47,059 nt of DNA. It comes from CAZDET01 sp964504335. GTDB lineage: Bacteria; Bacteroidota; Bacteroidia; Chitinophagales; Saprospiraceae. Under the pieces are notes generated by a model. It did no database searches. It was given only the letters and a program-made list of their open reading frames with translations, and had not been told where the DNA came from. The stretch is taken from the NCBI GenBank assembly GCA_964504335.1, contig CAZDET010000041.1:1-47059 (forward strand), written 5' to 3'. Position numbers and translations under genes: made by a program. Positions 45,348-47,059 of the stretch are shown here, piece after piece (the stretch's first letter is position 1; each line of letters starts with the position of its first letter).

Positions 45348-46085
45348 TTGATCCGCATCAACCTCTGGTCGAGTCCACGCAATATCTCTACGGCGCTGAT
45401 GTATTCCTTTGCCCAGCGCCCGGATACTACCGTTGTGGACGAGCCGCTTTACGCCTATTACCTGGCGCATTCTCCTTCCGATACGGAGCATCCCATGCGA
45501 GAAGCTATCCTGGGCAGCCAGTCTTCCGACGGGCCGACGGTGGTACGGGAGGTACTCCTTGGTTCGGATTACCCGACCTCCGTAGTAGTCTTTAAACAGA
45601 TGACCCATCATCTGCTCGACCTCGACCGCACGTTTCTTGCGGAATGCCACAATGTACTACTCATTCGCGATCCGCGGGCCATTTTGGCTTCGTATAGTAA
45701 GGTAATTGCCACGCCCGACCTGTACGATGTCGGCATTGTCCAACAACATGACCTGTACCGGTATTTGCAATCGATTAATGCCCTGAGCGCGGTAGTGGAT
45801 ACGGCCTTGCTGTTGCAGCACCCCCCCAGCGTACTCCGCGCCCTTTCCCGAGCACTGGATCTCCCATTCGACGACGGGATGCTTCAATGGTCCGCCGGGC
45901 CCCGGCCGGAAGACGGCGTCTGGGCGCCCCATTGGTACGCAAATGTGCACCAATCTACTGGCTTTGCGCCCTATCGTCCCAAGACCTATGAATTATCGGA
46001 TCGGCTCGAAGCGCTGGCAGCGCAAGCCCGGCCTATTTACGAGCGGCTGCTGCAGGAGGCTATTCAACCGGAGGTTGGGGGGTAA
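45348..46085 (+). CDS. Sulfotransferase-like P-loop protein
   Basis: The protein has 245 residues. The only in-frame start next to the conserved N-terminus is the TTG at 45348 (MIRINLWSSPRNISTALMYSF); no ATG exists nearby, so a TTG start is proposed. The segment WSSPRNISTALMYSFAQRPDT is a PAPS-binding/P-loop-like element of the sulfotransferase superfamily, and VVDEPLYAYYL follows closely. LLIRDPRAILASYSKV is the second nucleotide-contact motif (RDP), and the C-terminus has GPRPEDGVWAPHWYANVHQSTGF. This is the same family, by recollection, as the N-terminal domain of plant chloroplast proteins that carry a class IV aminotransferase at the C-terminus. Here the aminotransferase is the next gene, 63 bp downstream. 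Whether it transfers sulfate is unproven. Confidence 0.85.
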   Translation: MIRINLWSSPRNISTALMYSFAQRPDTTVVDEPLYAYYLAHSPSDTEHPMREAILGSQSSDGPTVVREVLLGSDYPTSVVVFKQMTHHLLDLDRTFLAECHNVLLIRDPRAILASYSKVIATPDLYDVGIVQQHDLYRYLQSINALSAVVDTALLLQHPPSVLRALSRALDLPFDDGMLQWSAGPRPEDGVWAPHWYANVHQSTGFAPYRPKTYELSDRLEALAAQARPIYERLLQEAIQPEVGG

Positions 46086-46102
46086 TGCGTTAAGGCCGTT
46101 GG

Positions 46103-46142
46103 CAGAACATCAGAACATCAGAACATCAGAAAATCAGAACAT
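46103..46142 (+). repeat. 8-bp tandem repeat, unit cagaacat, five units, at the aminotransferase start
   Basis: Units read cagaacat three times, then cagaaaat, then cagaacat, followed by a degenerate sixth unit (cgacaaat) that includes the first two bases of the ATG at 46149. The array thus fills most of the 63-bp gap between the sulfotransferase-like and aminotransferase genes and occupies the ribosome-binding region. It is related in consensus to the octamers at 105-144. Length changes would shift the spacing in front of the start codon. Confidence 0.85.
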
Positions 46143-46148
46143 CGACAA

Positions 46149-47048
46149 ATGCTTCAGCAATTCAACCCAAAAAACAAGGATATCCAAGTCTACATCGACG
46201 GTGTATTGTACCCGCGCGATCAGGCAAAAGTGAGTGTATTCGACAGCTCCGTGCAGGGCGGAGATGCCGTCTGGGAGGGGCTGCGCGTGTACAACGGCCG
46301 CATTTTCAGTTTGGATCAGCACTTGCGACGGTTGCGCGACTCGGCCCACGCGCTGGCTTTTGAAGGAATCCCGAGTGATGAGCAGATTCGGGAGGCCATT
46401 TTTCAAACCCTCCGCGCCAACGGGATGACGGACGGGGTACACATCCGCCTGACGCTCACGCGCGGCGAGAAGATTACTTCCGGCATGGACCCGCGCCTCA
46501 ATCAGCAGGGCTGTACGCTGGTCGTACTCGCCGAGTGGAAGCCACCGGTATACCCTCCTTCCATTACCCTGATTACGAGTTCGGTACGGCGCAATTCTCC
46601 CATGTCGATCGACAGCAAAATCCATCACAACAACCTCATCAATAACATATTAGCCAAAATCGAGGCCAACCACGCCGGAGCCGACGCCGGCCTCATGCTC
46701 GATAAAGACGGCTACGTAGCCGAAGCTAACGGGGTCAATATCTTCCTGGTGCGCGATGGGGTCGTGCAAACGCCACTGGCCGAATTCTGCCTGCCCGGCA
46801 TCACGCGCAGCCTCGTAATAGAAATCTGTCGGGAGAACGGCATCCCCTGCCTGGAGCGCCGACTTTCCCTCACCGAATTTTACACCGCCGACGAGGTATT
46901 CACCACGGGTACGATGGGGGAGCTGACCCGTGTTTCCGCCATCGACGGTCGGACCATCCGCCTCGCTCCCGGGCCTTCCCGCCTGGAAGAAATTCAGCAG
47001 TACTTCAAGCACCGGACTGAGACGGAGGGGACTGCTGTTCCGGTTTAA
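46149..47048 (+). CDS. Class IV PLP-dependent aminotransferase (branched-chain/D-amino-acid type)
   Basis: The 299-residue protein has the fold-type IV pattern. It starts VYIDGVLYPRDQAKVSVFDSSVQGGDAVWEGLRVYNGRIF, placed at about residues 14-53. The PLP-binding Lys157 lies in SIDSKIHHNNL, Glu192 in GYVAEANGVNIF contacts the cofactor ring, and TGTMGELTRV binds the phosphate. It transfers amino groups between branched-chain or other amino acids and 2-oxo acids; family reading alone does not separate ilvE-type enzymes from D-amino-acid or 4-amino-4-deoxychorismate types. It is cytoplasmic. It directly follows the sulfotransferase-like gene, and the 8-bp repeat array lies in the gap. The gene is complete, ending 11 bp before the window edge. 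Confidence 0.92.
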   Translation: MLQQFNPKNKDIQVYIDGVLYPRDQAKVSVFDSSVQGGDAVWEGLRVYNGRIFSLDQHLRRLRDSAHALAFEGIPSDEQIREAIFQTLRANGMTDGVHIRLTLTRGEKITSGMDPRLNQQGCTLVVLAEWKPPVYPPSITLITSSVRRNSPMSIDSKIHHNNLINNILAKIEANHAGADAGLMLDKDGYVAEANGVNIFLVRDGVVQTPLAEFCLPGITRSLVIEICRENGIPCLERRLSLTEFYTADEVFTTGTMGELTRVSAIDGRTIRLAPGPSRLEEIQQYFKHRTETEGTAVPV

Positions 47049-47059
47049 GGTGGCGAGGT

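Noticed and set aside
46103..46142. CRISPR array
   Set aside because: The units are 8 bp and directly contiguous with no spacers; no cas genes are present.
1..47059. Mobile element or prophage island
   Set aside because: No integrase, transposase, phage structural gene, tRNA target or flanking direct repeat was found; the palindromes and octamers are short non-coding repeats.

Overview
The window looks like a chromosome segment of a Bacteroidota bacterium, most likely Saprospiria (Lewinella/Neolewinella-like). The evidence is two giant secreted proteins with type IX secretion (T9SS) C-terminal sorting domains, a SprB-type repeat array, Bacteroidota-type lipoprotein signals, a few TAnnTTTG -7 promoter elements, little use of Shine-Dalgarno sites, and families typical of the class (DUF4112, DCC oxidoreductase, bacterial GH3, sortilin-like Asp-box protein, kinesin-light-chain-type TPR protein). 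Species cannot be named from sequence reading alone. No rRNA, tRNA, CRISPR array, integrase or insertion sequence was seen.

Layout. 1-281: leader with an 8-bp tandem repeat. 282-6242: a 1986-residue SprB-repeat surface protein. 6319-11702: a likely three-gene operon made of a triplicated helical protein of unknown function, a lipoprotein and a xylose-isomerase-like TIM barrel protein, closed by an intrinsic terminator. 11703-12022: a regulatory gap with a long palindrome, a -7 element and leader hairpins. 12023-18703: a 2.2 kres secreted glycoside-hydrolase-like protein with 14 PKD domains, a C-terminal lectin-like domain and a T9SS tail. 18757-19683 (-): SDR oxidoreductase. 19811-23715: an M19 dipeptidase followed by two oligopeptide ABC permeases. 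23699-32012 (-): TetR regulator, SulP transporter, Na+/H+ antiporter, GH3 acyl-adenylating enzyme, DCC thioredoxin-fold protein and M14 carboxypeptidase. 32101-33837: small stress membrane protein, calcineurin-like phosphoesterase, DUF4112 protein. 33995-35102 (-): a decayed pair, a frameshifted SDR and a Crp-family regulator that has lost its middle. 35287-36604: lipoprotein and flavin reductase. 36630-42677 (-): TPR protein and Asp-box/sortilin-like protein. 43070-43657: small exported protein. 43678-45315 (-): GH13 alpha-glucosidase. 45348-47048: sulfotransferase-like protein plus class IV aminotransferase.

The segments that stand out are these. (i) A 23-bp palindrome occurs three times, and in two copies it is fused to stop codons. 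(ii) Octamer tandem repeats of related consensus lie in front of the first and last genes. (iii) The sulfotransferase-like/aminotransferase pair has the same order as the two halves of a plant fusion protein. (iv) One 1.1-kres protein is a threefold internal repeat with no recognised family. (v) A regulator/SDR pair is decaying in place, with dyads between the two genes.
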